From Acidimicrobiaceae bacterium (lineage in GTDB: Bacteria; Actinomycetota; Acidimicrobiia; Acidimicrobiales; Poriferisodalaceae), in NCBI GenBank assembly GCA_026713105.1, contig JAPOPC010000029.1, forward strand, positions 1 to 48,381: DNA of 48,381 nucleotides, in the 5' to 3' direction. Positions within the stretch are counted from its first letter, which is position 1. Every line of letters begins with the position of its first letter. The position numbers were made by a program, and so were the translations under genes. Shown here in pieces: positions 1 to 9,102 of the stretch. A model generated the notes under the pieces. That model was not told the origin of the DNA, did not search any database, and saw only the letters and a list, made by a program, of their open reading frames with translations.

Positions 1-11
1 ACTGTCTTCAT
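1..11 (-). CDS. hisF: Probable start of hisF (imidazole glycerol phosphate synthase cyclase subunit), cut by window edge
   Basis: On the minus strand an ATG at position 11 reads Met-Lys-Thr before the window ends. It lies 28 bases after the hisA stop, where hisF commonly sits in actinobacterial his operons. An upstream ATG at about 24 hits a stop after five codons, so 11 is the better start. Only three codons are visible, so the call rests almost entirely on operon context. Confidence 0.3.
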
Positions 12-38
12 GCGATTGCCTTCATCGGCGCACCTGTG

Positions 39-851
39 TCATCGGTCGGCGGGGAGATTCGGCTCGTCAATCACGGCGCTGCCGCGAGCCACCACCACAG
101 CGGCGCCGGGCGAGATCACGCCGTCATGGAGCGCTTTGCCCACGATGGCCCCGGCAAGCGTGTGCCCGTGAGGCGAGCGCAGGTCTCGCAGGTCGGCAAT
201 GTCAGCGAGGCAGCCGACCCCGCCGCTGGCGATCACCGACATCGCCGGGGGCCGCTGAGGCGAGTCCAGCACGTTGCGCAGTCCGGTCAAGTCGCTCCCG
301 CCGCCCATCCCGTCGCGGGCGATCTGCGTCACGATCACTGCTTCTGCGCCACTGCCGGCCAGCCGGGCGAGGGCATTGTCCAGGCTCACCCCGCTCTGGT
401 GCTCCCAGCCGCGGGTGGCCACCTCGGTTCCCCGCACATCGAGACCGACCGCGACGCAATGGCCGGCTGAGGTCAGCTCGCTGACGAGGTCCGGGTTCTC
501 GATCGCAGCAGTGCCCACCACAGCGCGGTTGACGCCTGCGTCAAAGAGCGCCTCGGCGCTGTCGCGCGAACGCACGCCGCCGCCGCACTGCACACGGACG
601 CCGGCATCGCCGACGGCGGCGACAACTGACTGGATCACCCTCTGGTTGCTGCGCTCGGCAGTGCCGGAGCGTGCGGCATCGAGGTCGACCATGTGGATCC
701 AGCGAGCACCTGCTTCTGCGAACTCATGCGCGACTTCGACCGGATTGGCGTCATAGCGAACTTCGCGGTCGTAGTCGCCCTGCAGCAGGCGCACACATCG
801 CCCGCCGCGCAGGTCAATGGCGGGATACAGATCGAAGCTCACCGGCGGCAT
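39..851 (-). CDS. hisA: HisA, ProFAR isomerase
   Basis: Histidine biosynthesis step 4: isomerises the aminoaldose ProFAR to the aminoketose PRFAR, the substrate of HisHF. The 270-residue protein is a TIM barrel. Visible family motifs are the N-terminal LYPAIDLRGGRCVRL with the catalytic Asp, the central CGGGVRS phosphate loop, VGLDVRG, VTQIARDGM with the second catalytic Asp, and VIASGGVG near the C-terminus. It overlaps the hisH end by 13 bases, which suggests translational coupling. In actinobacteria the homologue PriA also does the TrpF reaction; this cannot be told apart by eye here. Confidence 0.95.
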   Translation of the reverse strand: MPPVSFDLYPAIDLRGGRCVRLLQGDYDREVRYDANPVEVAHEFAEAGARWIHMVDLDAARSGTAERSNQRVIQSVVAAVGDAGVRVQCGGGVRSRDSAEALFDAGVNRAVVGTAAIENPDLVSELTSAGHCVAVGLDVRGTEVATRGWEHQSGVSLDNALARLAGSGAEAVIVTQIARDGMGGGSDLTGLRNVLDSPQRPPAMSVIASGGVGCLADIADLRDLRSPHGHTLAGAIVGKALHDGVISPGAAVVVARGSAVIDEPNLPADR

Positions 852-1486
852 TGGTCGGCCCTCACTGCGGCCAGGAAATTCTGCGCCAGCCGTTTGCCGG
901 TGTCACCGGATTTCTCAGGATGGAACTGCGTGGCCCACACCTGGTCGCGCTCGGTGACTGCTGTGATGGGTGTGGGGTAATCGCACGTCGCCACCACGAA
1001 GCTTTCTTCGGTGTCGGGCGCGTAGCTGTGGACGAAATACATCCAGGCGCCCCCGGTCAATCCGGCCAGCAACGGACAGTCGGGCTGCCGCACGTCGAGC
1101 CGGTTCCACTGCATCTGTGGCCGAACCACCCCGTCCGGCAGGAGTCTCACCGTGCCAGGCATCACGCCGAGCCCCGTCACGCCCGGTGCCTCCTCGGAGG
1201 CCTCGAACAGCATCTGCATGCCGACGCAGATTCCCAGGAACGGCCGCCCGCTGTCGATGGCCGCGAGCGCCGGCTGCTCCAACCCGGTGGCGCGCAGTTG
1301 GCGCATGCAGGTGCCGAAGTGGCCCACGCCGGGCAGCACAACCCCATCCGCGTCAGCGATGAGGCCGGCATCGGCAGTGAGTCGGGCATCGGCGCCCACT
1401 CGTTCGAGCCCCTTCTGGGCCGACCGCAAATTGCCGATGCCGTAATCGAGAACTGCGACAAGCGGACGTTGAGCGACGCCGCTCAC
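839..1486 (-). CDS. hisH: HisH, glutamine amidotransferase subunit of IGP synthase
   Basis: Class I glutamine amidotransferase subunit that hydrolyses glutamine and channels ammonia to HisF. At 215 residues it has the usual length. The N-terminus VAVLDYGIGNLRS is typical, the nucleophile Cys sits in LGICVGMQMLF, and the His/Glu of the triad are in WATQFHPEKSG. It lies between hisB (24 bases upstream) and hisA (13-base overlap) in the minus-strand his operon. Confidence 0.95.
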   Translation of the reverse strand: MSGVAQRPLVAVLDYGIGNLRSAQKGLERVGADARLTADAGLIADADGVVLPGVGHFGTCMRQLRATGLEQPALAAIDSGRPFLGICVGMQMLFEASEEAPGVTGLGVMPGTVRLLPDGVVRPQMQWNRLDVRQPDCPLLAGLTGGAWMYFVHSYAPDTEESFVVATCDYPTPITAVTERDQVWATQFHPEKSGDTGKRLAQNFLAAVRADQCRR

Positions 1487-1510
1487 CGGCAGCCCGTCAC
1501 TGTGCGCTCC

Positions 1511-2119
1511 TCACAGGACGCCCTTCGTCGAAGGCAGCACATCGTCAGCGACGCGTATTGCGTCGTACAAAGCCCGCGCCGCGCCCTTGAAGCTGGCCTC
1601 GATGATGTGGTGGGTGTTGCGCCCGCGCAGCATCACCAGGTGCAGGGTGATGCCTGCCGACATCACCAGCCCGCGCCAGAACTCCTCGCAGAGCTGCGGG
1701 TCGAATGGCGGATCGCCCAGGATCTTCTCGCCGGGCGGCTCGATGTCGTAGTGCAGGAACGGTCGGCCTGACAGGTCGAGCACCACTTCGACTGCAGCCT
1801 CGTCGAGCGGCACGACGTAGGAGGCGAAACGGCGCACGCCGGCTTTGTCACCCCAGGCTTGCCGCATCGCCTCGCCGAGGGCGATGCCGGTGTCCTCGAC
1901 CGTGTGGTGCGCATCGATTTCCAGATCGCCGACCGTGCGCAGCTGCAGGTCGAAACGGGCGTGCTTGGCGAGCTGGGCAACCATGTGGTCGAAGAACGGC
2001 AGGCCCGTCGAGATGTCGTTCTGGCCGCTGCCGTCGAGATCCAGCGCTATATCGATCTGCGTCTCTGCGGTGTTGCGCCGCACGGTTCCAACCCGGGAGG
2101 CGGCAGGAGTGGCAGTCAT
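1511..2119 (-). CDS. hisB: HisB, imidazoleglycerol-phosphate dehydratase
   Basis: Dehydrates imidazole glycerol phosphate to imidazole acetol phosphate. The 202-residue monofunctional enzyme lacks a fused phosphatase domain. The metal-binding histidine motifs are visible: FFDHMVAQLAKHARFD, EIDAHHTVEDTGIALGEA and, in the second half, the related ARNTHHIIEASFKGAARAL (written RGRNTHHIIEA). It is 112 bases downstream of hisC, the widest gap in the operon, with nothing obvious in the gap. Confidence 0.95.
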   Translation of the reverse strand: MTATPAASRVGTVRRNTAETQIDIALDLDGSGQNDISTGLPFFDHMVAQLAKHARFDLQLRTVGDLEIDAHHTVEDTGIALGEAMRQAWGDKAGVRRFASYVVPLDEAAVEVVLDLSGRPFLHYDIEPPGEKILGDPPFDPQLCEEFWRGLVMSAGITLHLVMLRGRNTHHIIEASFKGAARALYDAIRVADDVLPSTKGVL

Positions 2120-2231
2120 AGGAATCTCACTGGGTCGCTTGAGGCTGTGCTGAGGGAGGCTGGCTCGATCAGCGACGGTCGCATCAGCCTGCGGCCTGCG
2201 GCGCTGTTTCGCACCTTGCCAACTGGCTGGG

Positions 2232-3329
2232 TCACGAGATCACTTCCGACAGGGCGTCGAGAAACCGGTCGTTCTCGCCCGGCGTTCCCACGGTGACCCG
2301 CAGGCAGTCGGCCAGGCGGGGCCAGCTCGAGCAGTTTCGTACCAGCACCGAGCGGTCGACGAGGGCCTGCCAAACGTCATCGCCGCTGCAGCCGCTGGGG
2401 GTGGTGCGGAACAGGATGAAGTTGGACTGCGAGGGCCAGACCTCGAGTCCCATCTGGGTCAACGACGTCATGATCCTCTGTCGTTCCGAGACGATCGCCG
2501 CCACTCGCGATTCCATCTGGTCGGCAAATCGCAGCGCCACCCGGCCCGCGATCTGCTTGAACGTGTCGACGTGGTACGGCAGCACCACCTTCTCGAATTC
2601 GGCGGCCATGCCGGAGGGCACGACGGCGTAGCCGAGCCGTGCTCCGGCCATCGCCCACGTCTTCGAATACGTCCGGGTGACCACGAGATTCGCCGGCCCG
2701 CCGGCGGCGTCGCACAGGTCGATGGCGCTCCAGTCGGCGAACTGCCCGTAGGCCTCGTCGACCACCACGAGGCCGGGCGCGATCTCCAGCGCCCGTTCGA
2801 GCACGTCGAGCTGCTCGGGAGTGCCGGTGGGGTTGTTCGGCGAGCACAGGAACACGATCGACGGCTGGTGCCGCTCGATGAGTCGTTCCAGCTCGTAGAC
2901 GCTGACGCTGCCGTCGGCATGGCGTTCGCCCTCGACGACAGCGCACTGGGTGCTGCGTGCGATCTGGCCGTACATCGCATAGGTGGGCTCGAATGTGGCG
3001 ATGCTGCGGCCCGCGCCGCCGTACGTCAGGCACAGCGTCTGCAGCACTTCGTTGGAACCGTTGGCCACAAATACCCGCTCGGGGTCGGTGCCGGCCAGCT
3101 TGGCAAGATCGGCTCGCAGTGCCGCTGCCGTACGGTCCGGGTAGCGGTGCCATTCGACCATGTGCAGCTCGGCAGCGAGGGCGTCGGCGAATTCCGGCGG
3201 CGGGCCCACGGGCGCCTCATTGGTGTTGAGCCGCACCTCCACGTCGATCTGCGGCGAGTGGTATCCGTCGAGCAGGCGCAGATCGTCGCGCACTCGCGGC
3301 TTCACGGCCGTACTCCCGAGATTGACCAC
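2232..3329 (-). CDS. hisC: HisC, histidinol-phosphate aminotransferase
   Basis: PLP-dependent fold-type I aminotransferase converting imidazole acetol phosphate to histidinol phosphate. Family features in the 365 residues: LNTNEAPVGPP near the N-terminus, VANGSNEVLQ (PLP phosphate binding), SPNNPTGT, VVDEAY, and the Schiff-base Lys at about residue 223 in TYSKTWAMAGARLGYA. Its start overlaps the hisD 3' end by 28 bases, which supports coupling. Substrate specificity is taken from the his operon context. Confidence 0.93.
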   Translation of the reverse strand: MVNLGSTAVKPRVRDDLRLLDGYHSPQIDVEVRLNTNEAPVGPPPEFADALAAELHMVEWHRYPDRTAAALRADLAKLAGTDPERVFVANGSNEVLQTLCLTYGGAGRSIATFEPTYAMYGQIARSTQCAVVEGERHADGSVSVYELERLIERHQPSIVFLCSPNNPTGTPEQLDVLERALEIAPGLVVVDEAYGQFADWSAIDLCDAAGGPANLVVTRTYSKTWAMAGARLGYAVVPSGMAAEFEKVVLPYHVDTFKQIAGRVALRFADQMESRVAAIVSERQRIMTSLTQMGLEVWPSQSNFILFRTTPSGCSGDDVWQALVDRSVLVRNCSSWPRLADCLRVTVGTPGENDRFLDALSEVIS

Positions 3330-4618
3330 TCCTTGCGGCGCGACACCGAGGCGGCGTGCGCCCAGAGGCCCTCGGCCTCGGCTAGCTCAGCCACCGCCGG
3401 TGCAAGCTGATCGAACCCAGCTTCGGATACGTCGACGACGTGCATGCGCTTGGTGAAATCGTCGGTAGTGAGGGCTCCGGCGAAGCGGGCCGTGCCGGCC
3501 GTGGGCAGCACGTGAGACGGCCCCGCCACGTAGTCACCGACTGATGCGGGTGCCCAGGGCCCGATGAAGACGGCACCAGCATGACGGATGCTGCCCACGA
3601 GATCTTCTGCGCCCTCGCACATGAGCTGGAGGTGCTCGGGTGCGATGAAGTTGGCGACCTCGGCGGCCTGCGGCGGCCCGTCCACGAGACACACGAACCC
3701 GTCAGCCTCCAGCGTGGCCAGGGTCTCCTCCCGGCGGGGCGACAGGTCGACGATCTGGCCGATGGCTTCGCAAACGGCATCGGCGCACCCGTCATCCCAC
3801 GTGACCAGCCAGGCGCGCCCGCCGGGGCCATGCTCGGCCTGTAGCACCACATCGGTTGCGGCCGCTGCCGGCGGGCAGGTCGCGTCGGCGATCACCACGA
3901 TCTCCGACGGTCCGGCGAACGCCGAGGCCACACCCACGTCACCGGCCACGAGCTGCTTGGCGGTGGCCACCCAGGCATTTCCGGGACCCGCCACGACGTC
4001 AGCGGGCCGGATCATCTCGGTGCCGTAGGCGAGCGCGGCGACAGCCTGCACGCCGCCCACCCGGTGCACCTCAGTAACTCCGCACAGGTGCGCTGCCGCC
4101 AGCACCGGTGCGGCGATGCAGCCGTCGGGGCCGGGTGGAGAGGAGAGCACGATGTCGTCGACGCCTGCGGCGCGGGCAACCAGCACGGTCATCAGCACGG
4201 TGGACGGGTAGGCAGCCAGGCCACCGGGCACGTAGATGCCAGCCCGATCCACCGGCTGGCTGACCGAACGCACGGTGACGCCATCGCGCTCGTACGTGTG
4301 ACCGGTGGCGACCTCGGCCTGGTGAAACTCCAAGATGCGCCGGTGGGCGGTTTCCATCGCCGAGCGCAGGTCAGGCGACAGGCTCTCCCACGCTGCAGAC
4401 ATCTCCGCAGCCGGCACCAGCGTGTCGGCAACATCGACGCCATCGAAGCGAGCCGTGAGCTCCCGCACGACAGCGTCGCCCCCAGCCCGCACCTGCGCGA
4501 TCAGTGCACGAACAGTCTCGGCCGGCACGGCGTCACACACCTGCGGGCGCGACAACAGACCGGCGAGATCATCGCCCAATTTGTCGCCTCGACCCCGTAG
4601 GTCCAGCCGCTCCAGCAC
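3302..4618 (-). CDS. hisD: HisD, histidinol dehydrogenase
   Basis: Zn-dependent, NAD-linked four-electron oxidation of histidinol to histidine, the last pathway step. Recognisable family stretches: SQPVDRAGIYVPGGLAAYPS, AGPGNAWVATAK, AGPSEIVVIAD, PEHLQLM, and the C-terminal HVLPTAGTARFAG. The open frame reaches back to 4651, but the family N-terminus (LERLDLRG) and a TACCCT -10-like hexamer seven bases upstream favour the GTG at 4618, giving 438 residues and a probably leaderless message. First gene of the his operon, divergent from the CWB2 gene at 4719. Confidence 0.93.
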   Translation of the reverse strand: MLERLDLRGRGDKLGDDLAGLLSRPQVCDAVPAETVRALIAQVRAGGDAVVRELTARFDGVDVADTLVPAAEMSAAWESLSPDLRSAMETAHRRILEFHQAEVATGHTYERDGVTVRSVSQPVDRAGIYVPGGLAAYPSTVLMTVLVARAAGVDDIVLSSPPGPDGCIAAPVLAAAHLCGVTEVHRVGGVQAVAALAYGTEMIRPADVVAGPGNAWVATAKQLVAGDVGVASAFAGPSEIVVIADATCPPAAAATDVVLQAEHGPGGRAWLVTWDDGCADAVCEAIGQIVDLSPRREETLATLEADGFVCLVDGPPQAAEVANFIAPEHLQLMCEGAEDLVGSIRHAGAVFIGPWAPASVGDYVAGPSHVLPTAGTARFAGALTTDDFTKRMHVVDVSEAGFDQLAPAVAELAEAEGLWAHAASVSRRKEWSISGVRP

Positions 4619-4699
4619 GGCGCCGAGGGTACCCCCGGCCCAGCACGCCACTGCCGTGGTTTTCGGTCACCCACGCACCCGCAAGGCATCGAGACTGCT

Positions 4700-4718
4700 T
4701 CGGGCCTACGATTTGTTA
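4700..4718 (+). promoter_or_regulatory. Possible promoter for leaderless CWB2 gene
   Basis: TACGAT at 4707-4712 fits an actinobacterial -10 element and would place the transcript start at about the GTG at 4719. No convincing -35 element or Shine-Dalgarno sequence is seen. The intergenic space to divergent hisD is only 100 bases. On the minus strand TACCCT is similarly spaced from the hisD GTG. Confidence 0.3.
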
Positions 4719-6749
4719 GTGCGACGGTTCCCGGGCGCGTTCGTGGTGCTGTTCATCGGCGTCGGCAGCCTTGTCATGCCGCCCGCCACAGCTACGGCAG
4801 CAGCCGGGCTTGATGACGTGAACATCGCTCGGTACGGGGGCGCCGATCGCTACGCCACGTCGCTGCTCATCGCGGAGCAAGTAGCAACCGGTGCTGGGGG
4901 ACGCCTCGACAGCGTCGTCATGGTGTCGGGGCGCAGCTGGACCGACGCCGTTGTTGCTGCGCCGCTCGCGGGATCGCGGGGCGCTCCGGTGCTGGCGACG
5001 CCGCCCGGCGAACTGCGAGCCGATGCCGCGAACTTCTTGCAGCGCGCTGGTGTGTCGCAGGTAGTGCTGATCGGTGCTGAGAGCGACTCCGCCGGAGTGG
5101 GACCCACAGTGGTGGCCGGGCTCGAAGCGCTCGGCATCAGCATCGAGCGGTTGGCCCGCGCCGACCAGTACGCGACTTCTGTCGCCGTCGCGCACAAGCT
5201 CGGCACGCCCGGAGAGATGGGACGTCTAGGCCGGACCGCCATCGTGGCCGACGGCAGGGTGTTCACCGATGCACTCGTCGCCGGCGCATTCGCTGCGCAT
5301 GGTCGACACCCCATCCTGCTGACAAAGTCGGAGGTCTTCCGCCGCGATGTGGCCCGCTATCTGACTGACAAGGATGTCGAGCATGTCGTGCTGATGGGCG
5401 GCAAGGCAGCCCTGCACCAAGTGATCGAGGACGAGATCACCGACCTCGGCATCAAGGTGACTCGCCTCGCAGGTGCCACTCGTTACGACACCGCCGTCAA
5501 AGCCGCCGAGTTCATTACCGGTCGCTACGGCGACGGGTGCTTCTCGACTCGCCGCATCGGCCTGGCACGTGCGCATGTGCCGTTCGACTCATTCAGCGCC
5601 GCTCCGCTGCTGGCCCGCTTGTGTGCACCCTTGCTGCTGACCGACCCAGACGCGGTATCCCGTTCCACGGCAGCGTTCCTCAACGATGCCCTCGATGTCC
5701 GAGCGAGCACGCCTCGCGACGCCGTCCTGCACGTATTCGGCGGCAACGCAGCCGTTTCCCGAGCGGCCGTCGACACCTACCTCGCTGATCCGCTGGGCAC
5801 TGAAGGCGGCAGATTGAAGCCCCAGCAGCCCTGTGTTCCCGGCCTCGGCAACAAACCGATCCAGCTGCTCGGCGACGTGTTCTCCCACCAAGCTGCGTGG
5901 TCGCCCGACTGCGCCAAGATCGCCTACACGGGCTGGACAGCGCGGTACGTCTCGGCCTTCTATATCGCGAACATCGACGGCTCCGATCGTGTGATGGTGC
6001 TGGACCACTTTGCAGGCTCGCCGGCTTGGTCGCCTGACGGCACCAAGATCGCCTTCAGCCTGGGTTCAGGCAAGTGGGTGAAGGGAGACCCGGTCAGCCA
6101 CATATTCGTCGTGGACGCTGATGGCTCCAATCTCGCGCAGCTCACGTCCGGCGATTTCGGCGACACATCGCCGAGTTGGTCGCCCGACGCACAGCGCATC
6201 GTCTTCGCGCGCCAAGACCTGCACCACCGAGAGGGGATCTCCGAGAGGTACGACGATGTCTTCGTCGCGATGATGAACGCAGACGGAAGCAACGTGACCC
6301 CGCTCACCCCACGACATCTGTCCGATCGTTCTCCCGTGTGGTCACCCGACGGCAAGTGGATCGCGTACGACCTCGGTTATGAGCTGTGGCTCATGGACAC
6401 CGAGGGGCGAAACCTCCGCAGGATCGCCGAGGAGTACTCAGCCGATGGCCATTCGTGGTCGCCTGACAGCACGGCACTTGCGTACACGACATTCGCGTTT
6501 GTCGAGGACGACACCTACAGCGGCGGCATTCGGCATGACCGGACGCTGTTTGTCACCTCGATCGAGAGCGGCAGGACGGTCGAAGTGGCCAGATACGTGA
6601 GCCCCTCCGTGAGCAACAGGCCCAAGGGAACCTTCACCATCATCCGCAGACCGCAGTGGGCACCCGATGGCCGCAGCATCATCTATGAGCGCAACAACCA
6701 CGCTGGCGACGCGGCACGGACCTACGCCGCGCCGGTACCGGAAATCTGA
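4719..6749 (+). CDS. Secreted protein: three CWB2 repeats plus PD40/TolB-like propeller (paralogue 1)
   Basis: Probably exported and surface-attached. The open frame extends upstream antisense to hisD, but GTG 4719 gives a classic signal peptide (RR, hydrophobic core, then ATATAAA) and a 676-residue product. Residues about 38-365 hold three cell-wall-binding type 2 repeats, each starting with a motif like RYGGADRYATS and containing SGRSWTDAVVAAPLAG-type segments. Residues about 380-676 hold six blades with the WSPDG.kIAf signature (AWSPDCAKIAY, AWSPDGTKIAF, SWSPDAQRIVF, VWSPDGKWIAY, SWSPDSTALAY, QWAPDGRSIIY), as in PD40/TolB propellers. The propeller's ligand is unknown. Its paralogue begins 3 bases downstream. 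Confidence 0.85.
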   Translation: MRRFPGAFVVLFIGVGSLVMPPATATAAAGLDDVNIARYGGADRYATSLLIAEQVATGAGGRLDSVVMVSGRSWTDAVVAAPLAGSRGAPVLATPPGELRADAANFLQRAGVSQVVLIGAESDSAGVGPTVVAGLEALGISIERLARADQYATSVAVAHKLGTPGEMGRLGRTAIVADGRVFTDALVAGAFAAHGRHPILLTKSEVFRRDVARYLTDKDVEHVVLMGGKAALHQVIEDEITDLGIKVTRLAGATRYDTAVKAAEFITGRYGDGCFSTRRIGLARAHVPFDSFSAAPLLARLCAPLLLTDPDAVSRSTAAFLNDALDVRASTPRDAVLHVFGGNAAVSRAAVDTYLADPLGTEGGRLKPQQPCVPGLGNKPIQLLGDVFSHQAAWSPDCAKIAYTGWTARYVSAFYIANIDGSDRVMVLDHFAGSPAWSPDGTKIAFSLGSGKWVKGDPVSHIFVVDADGSNLAQLTSGDFGDTSPSWSPDAQRIVFARQDLHHREGISERYDDVFVAMMNADGSNVTPLTPRHLSDRSPVWSPDGKWIAYDLGYELWLMDTEGRNLRRIAEEYSADGHSWSPDSTALAYTTFAFVEDDTYSGGIRHDRTLFVTSIESGRTVEVARYVSPSVSNRPKGTFTIIRRPQWAPDGRSIIYERNNHAGDAARTYAAPVPEI

Positions 6750-6752
6750 TCG

Positions 6753-8861
6753 ATGAGTGTCCACAAGCGATGCCGGCTGCCCGTCGTCAGAGTCGAAGTC
6801 CCTATCGACCTCCCCCGACGCGACCCTCCCAGCGGAAGCGCTGCCCGCAGGCATCCCAGTGCGGCACGTGTGGCCGCAGCGGCGCTCATGGCAGTCGTCG
6901 TCACTGTCGCCACCGTCCTGGTGCCGATCACCCCAGCGGTAGCAATTCCGCAGTTGGCCGACATCGAAGAGGAGCGTTACGGGGGCGCTGATCGTTACGC
7001 GACCTCGCTGCGCATCGCCGAGGCAGTAGCGGCTGATGCTGGCGGCAGCCTGGGCTGGGTCGTTGTGGTCTCGGGCCGCAATTGGACGGATGCCGTCGTC
7101 GCAGCCCCGCTCGCCGGTTCGCTCGGGGCGCCCGTGCTGACTACTCCCTCCGGGGAGCTGCGCTCGGATGCGCGCTCGTTCCTACGACGCACAGGGGTGT
7201 CGAACGCCATGATCATCGGGGCCGACAACGACACCGATGGTGTCGGGCCCACCGTCGTTGCGAGCCTTGAAGAACTCGGCATCGTCACCGAGCGCATCAC
7301 CCGGCCAGACCAGTACGCGACATCGGTCGCCGCTGCACGCCGACTCGGCACTCCTGGAGACATGCGAGGCCTGGGACGCACCGCCATCGTGGCGAACGGC
7401 AGGATCTTCGCCGACGCACTTGTCGCGGGCGCATTCGCGGCGAAGGGTGCGCATCCGATTCTGCTCACGAAGCCGGAGATCTTCCGTCGCGATGTCGCTC
7501 GGTACCTCACCGAGACGGGCGTCGAGCACGTGGTGCTCATGGGCGGAACTACCGCCGTGCAGCCGGTGATCGAGGACTCCATCAAAGAGCTCGGCATCAA
7601 GGTGACGCGCCTCGATGGGGCAACCCGCTATGACACGGCAGTCTCGGCGGCCGAGTTCGCTGTTCGCCGCTTCTCCCTCACGTGCTTCACGGAGCGCCGA
7701 GCCGGATTGGCCCGTGCCGACGTTCCCTTCGATGCGTTCAGCGCTGCACCCTTGCTCGCGCGCCTGTGCACCCCCCTGCTCCTTGTCAATCCCGCTTCGA
7801 TCCCCACGGTGACGGCGACGTATCTCGACGCTGTCCGTGCGGAGATTGCGCCGAGCGGCGATGACACATTGCGAGCACACATTTTCGGCGGCAACGCCGC
7901 CATCTCGGACGCTGCCATCAACGACTACCTCTCCGGCGGCTCGCCTTCGGGCGTGACCTGTGACATCGACGTCGGCGATGAGCCTGAGGCGATCATTGAT
8001 GATGTCGACGCGATCCTCCCCGTGTGGTCGCCCGATTGCCGTCGCATCGCGTATGTGCGAGACGACACGATCTGGACGGCGAAGGTTGACGGCACCGATC
8101 GGGTCCGTCTGACCAGAGGCTCGTATCCGGACTGGTCGCCTGATGGCAAGCGCATCGCATTCTCGCGTCGCACTGATCGAGTGGTACATGAGCACTATGT
8201 CGGGCACATCCACACCATCAATGTCGATGGCAGCGGTGAGAGGCGGCTCACGCGGGCGGTCGCCAGCGATGGAGTGCCGCGCTGGTCACCCGATGGTCGC
8301 CGCATCCTGTTTCGGCGAGTGGACCTCTCGGCGCCTCCCGACCCTGACGATCTCTTCGGAAACGAGCACCTCGCCATCATCGACGCCGACGGCAGCAACG
8401 AGACCCACGTAGATGCGAGGGCCTTCTACGAGCGAGCTCACTTTTGGACCCACGACGGCGAACGCATCTCTGTCGAGAACCCGGGCGGTGTTGCGACGGT
8501 TCGAGACGACGGGTCCGATTGGCAGCCGGTGTGGCCGGTGACGCTGGCGGACGTTTCCTACGGCGACTATGCGTGGTCGCCGGACGGTTGCCGGATCGCC
8601 TTGGCCAACCGGGTCAGCCTCGATGACGGTCGCTTTCAGAGTTACATCAAGGTGATCGATCTCGACGACTCAGACGTCATCACTGCGGTGAGCTACACCG
8701 GGACCGACATCTTCCGAGTTCCCGAGATCTTCGCCCCGCGTTGGTCACCTGACGGTCGCTTCATCGCCTACTCCCTCCACGACGGCAAGGTCATCCCCCA
8801 AAGGCCGCTCGTGGTGGCGCGCATCCCCGCGCCTGAGCCACCAGAGCAACGGCGTGGCTAG
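6753..8861 (+). CDS. Secreted protein: three CWB2 repeats plus PD40/TolB-like propeller (paralogue 2)
   Basis: Same architecture as the gene just upstream, so a tandem duplication. The 702-residue product has a longer N-terminal region with a hydrophobic export segment (AAAALMAVVVTVATVLVPITPAVA, about residues 42-64). CWB2 repeats run from about residue 75 (RYGGADRYATS) to 395. Six propeller blades occupy about 418-702 (VWSPDCRRIAY, DWSPDGKRIAF, RWSPDGRRILF, FWTHDGERIS, AWSPDGCRIAL, RWSPDGRFIAY); the fourth is degenerate. The paralogues are closest in the CWB2 half and clearly diverged in the propeller half. The ATG follows the upstream stop by three bases, so the two are co-transcribed. Confidence 0.85.
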   Translation: MSVHKRCRLPVVRVEVPIDLPRRDPPSGSAARRHPSAARVAAAALMAVVVTVATVLVPITPAVAIPQLADIEEERYGGADRYATSLRIAEAVAADAGGSLGWVVVVSGRNWTDAVVAAPLAGSLGAPVLTTPSGELRSDARSFLRRTGVSNAMIIGADNDTDGVGPTVVASLEELGIVTERITRPDQYATSVAAARRLGTPGDMRGLGRTAIVANGRIFADALVAGAFAAKGAHPILLTKPEIFRRDVARYLTETGVEHVVLMGGTTAVQPVIEDSIKELGIKVTRLDGATRYDTAVSAAEFAVRRFSLTCFTERRAGLARADVPFDAFSAAPLLARLCTPLLLVNPASIPTVTATYLDAVRAEIAPSGDDTLRAHIFGGNAAISDAAINDYLSGGSPSGVTCDIDVGDEPEAIIDDVDAILPVWSPDCRRIAYVRDDTIWTAKVDGTDRVRLTRGSYPDWSPDGKRIAFSRRTDRVVHEHYVGHIHTINVDGSGERRLTRAVASDGVPRWSPDGRRILFRRVDLSAPPDPDDLFGNEHLAIIDADGSNETHVDARAFYERAHFWTHDGERISVENPGGVATVRDDGSDWQPVWPVTLADVSYGDYAWSPDGCRIALANRVSLDDGRFQSYIKVIDLDDSDVITAVSYTGTDIFRVPEIFAPRWSPDGRFIAYSLHDGKVIPQRPLVVARIPAPEPPEQRRG

Positions 8862-9060
8862 CGTGCCGCGGGTGATCAGTGCGGCGGAACTGTCATCGAT
8901 CGAGACGGCTGTGGGCGAGCTGGGCAACCGCGTGGCGCAGGCTGCCGATGAGCTGATGGGCACGCCGCATGAGGATGTCGGCGTGGAGCTCTATGAGGTG
9001 GAGCGCTCGTTGCGGATGGCGCGCCGCCGTTTGGCTCAGGCCACCGAAGCACTTCGCTGA
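8854..9060 (+). CDS. Small helical protein of unknown function
   Basis: 68 residues from a GTG at 8854, overlapping the end of the CWB2-propeller gene by 8 bases, so probably the last gene of that operon. The sequence is charged and Ala/Glu/Arg-rich with heptad-like spacing (ISAAELSSIETAVGELGN, then VERSLRMARRRLAQATEAL), which suggests two amphipathic helices or a coiled coil. There is no signal peptide. No family was recognised. It could be a cytoplasmic partner of the secreted proteins or an unrelated passenger. Confidence 0.55.
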   Translation: MASVPRVISAAELSSIETAVGELGNRVAQAADELMGTPHEDVGVELYEVERSLRMARRRLAQATEALR

Positions 9061-9068
9061 GACCTGCA

Positions 9069-9087
9069 AGCTGCTCCAGAAGCAGCT
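9069..9087. terminator. Possible bidirectional terminator hairpin
   Basis: A perfect 7-bp inverted repeat (AGCTGCT / AGCAGCT) with a 5-base loop lies between the converging ends at 9060 (plus) and 9103 (minus). There is no U-tract on either side, so intrinsic termination is plausible but not certain. Confidence 0.35.
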
Positions 9088-9102
9088 ACGGCGCGGAGAC
9101 CG

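Noticed and set aside
671..1771. Long plus-strand frame opposite hisA-hisH-hisB
   Set aside because: Antisense shadow in high-GC DNA; the minus-strand his genes have clear motifs.
4335..4718. N-terminal extension of the first CWB2 protein
   Set aside because: It runs antisense through hisD, and the signal peptide begins at 4719.
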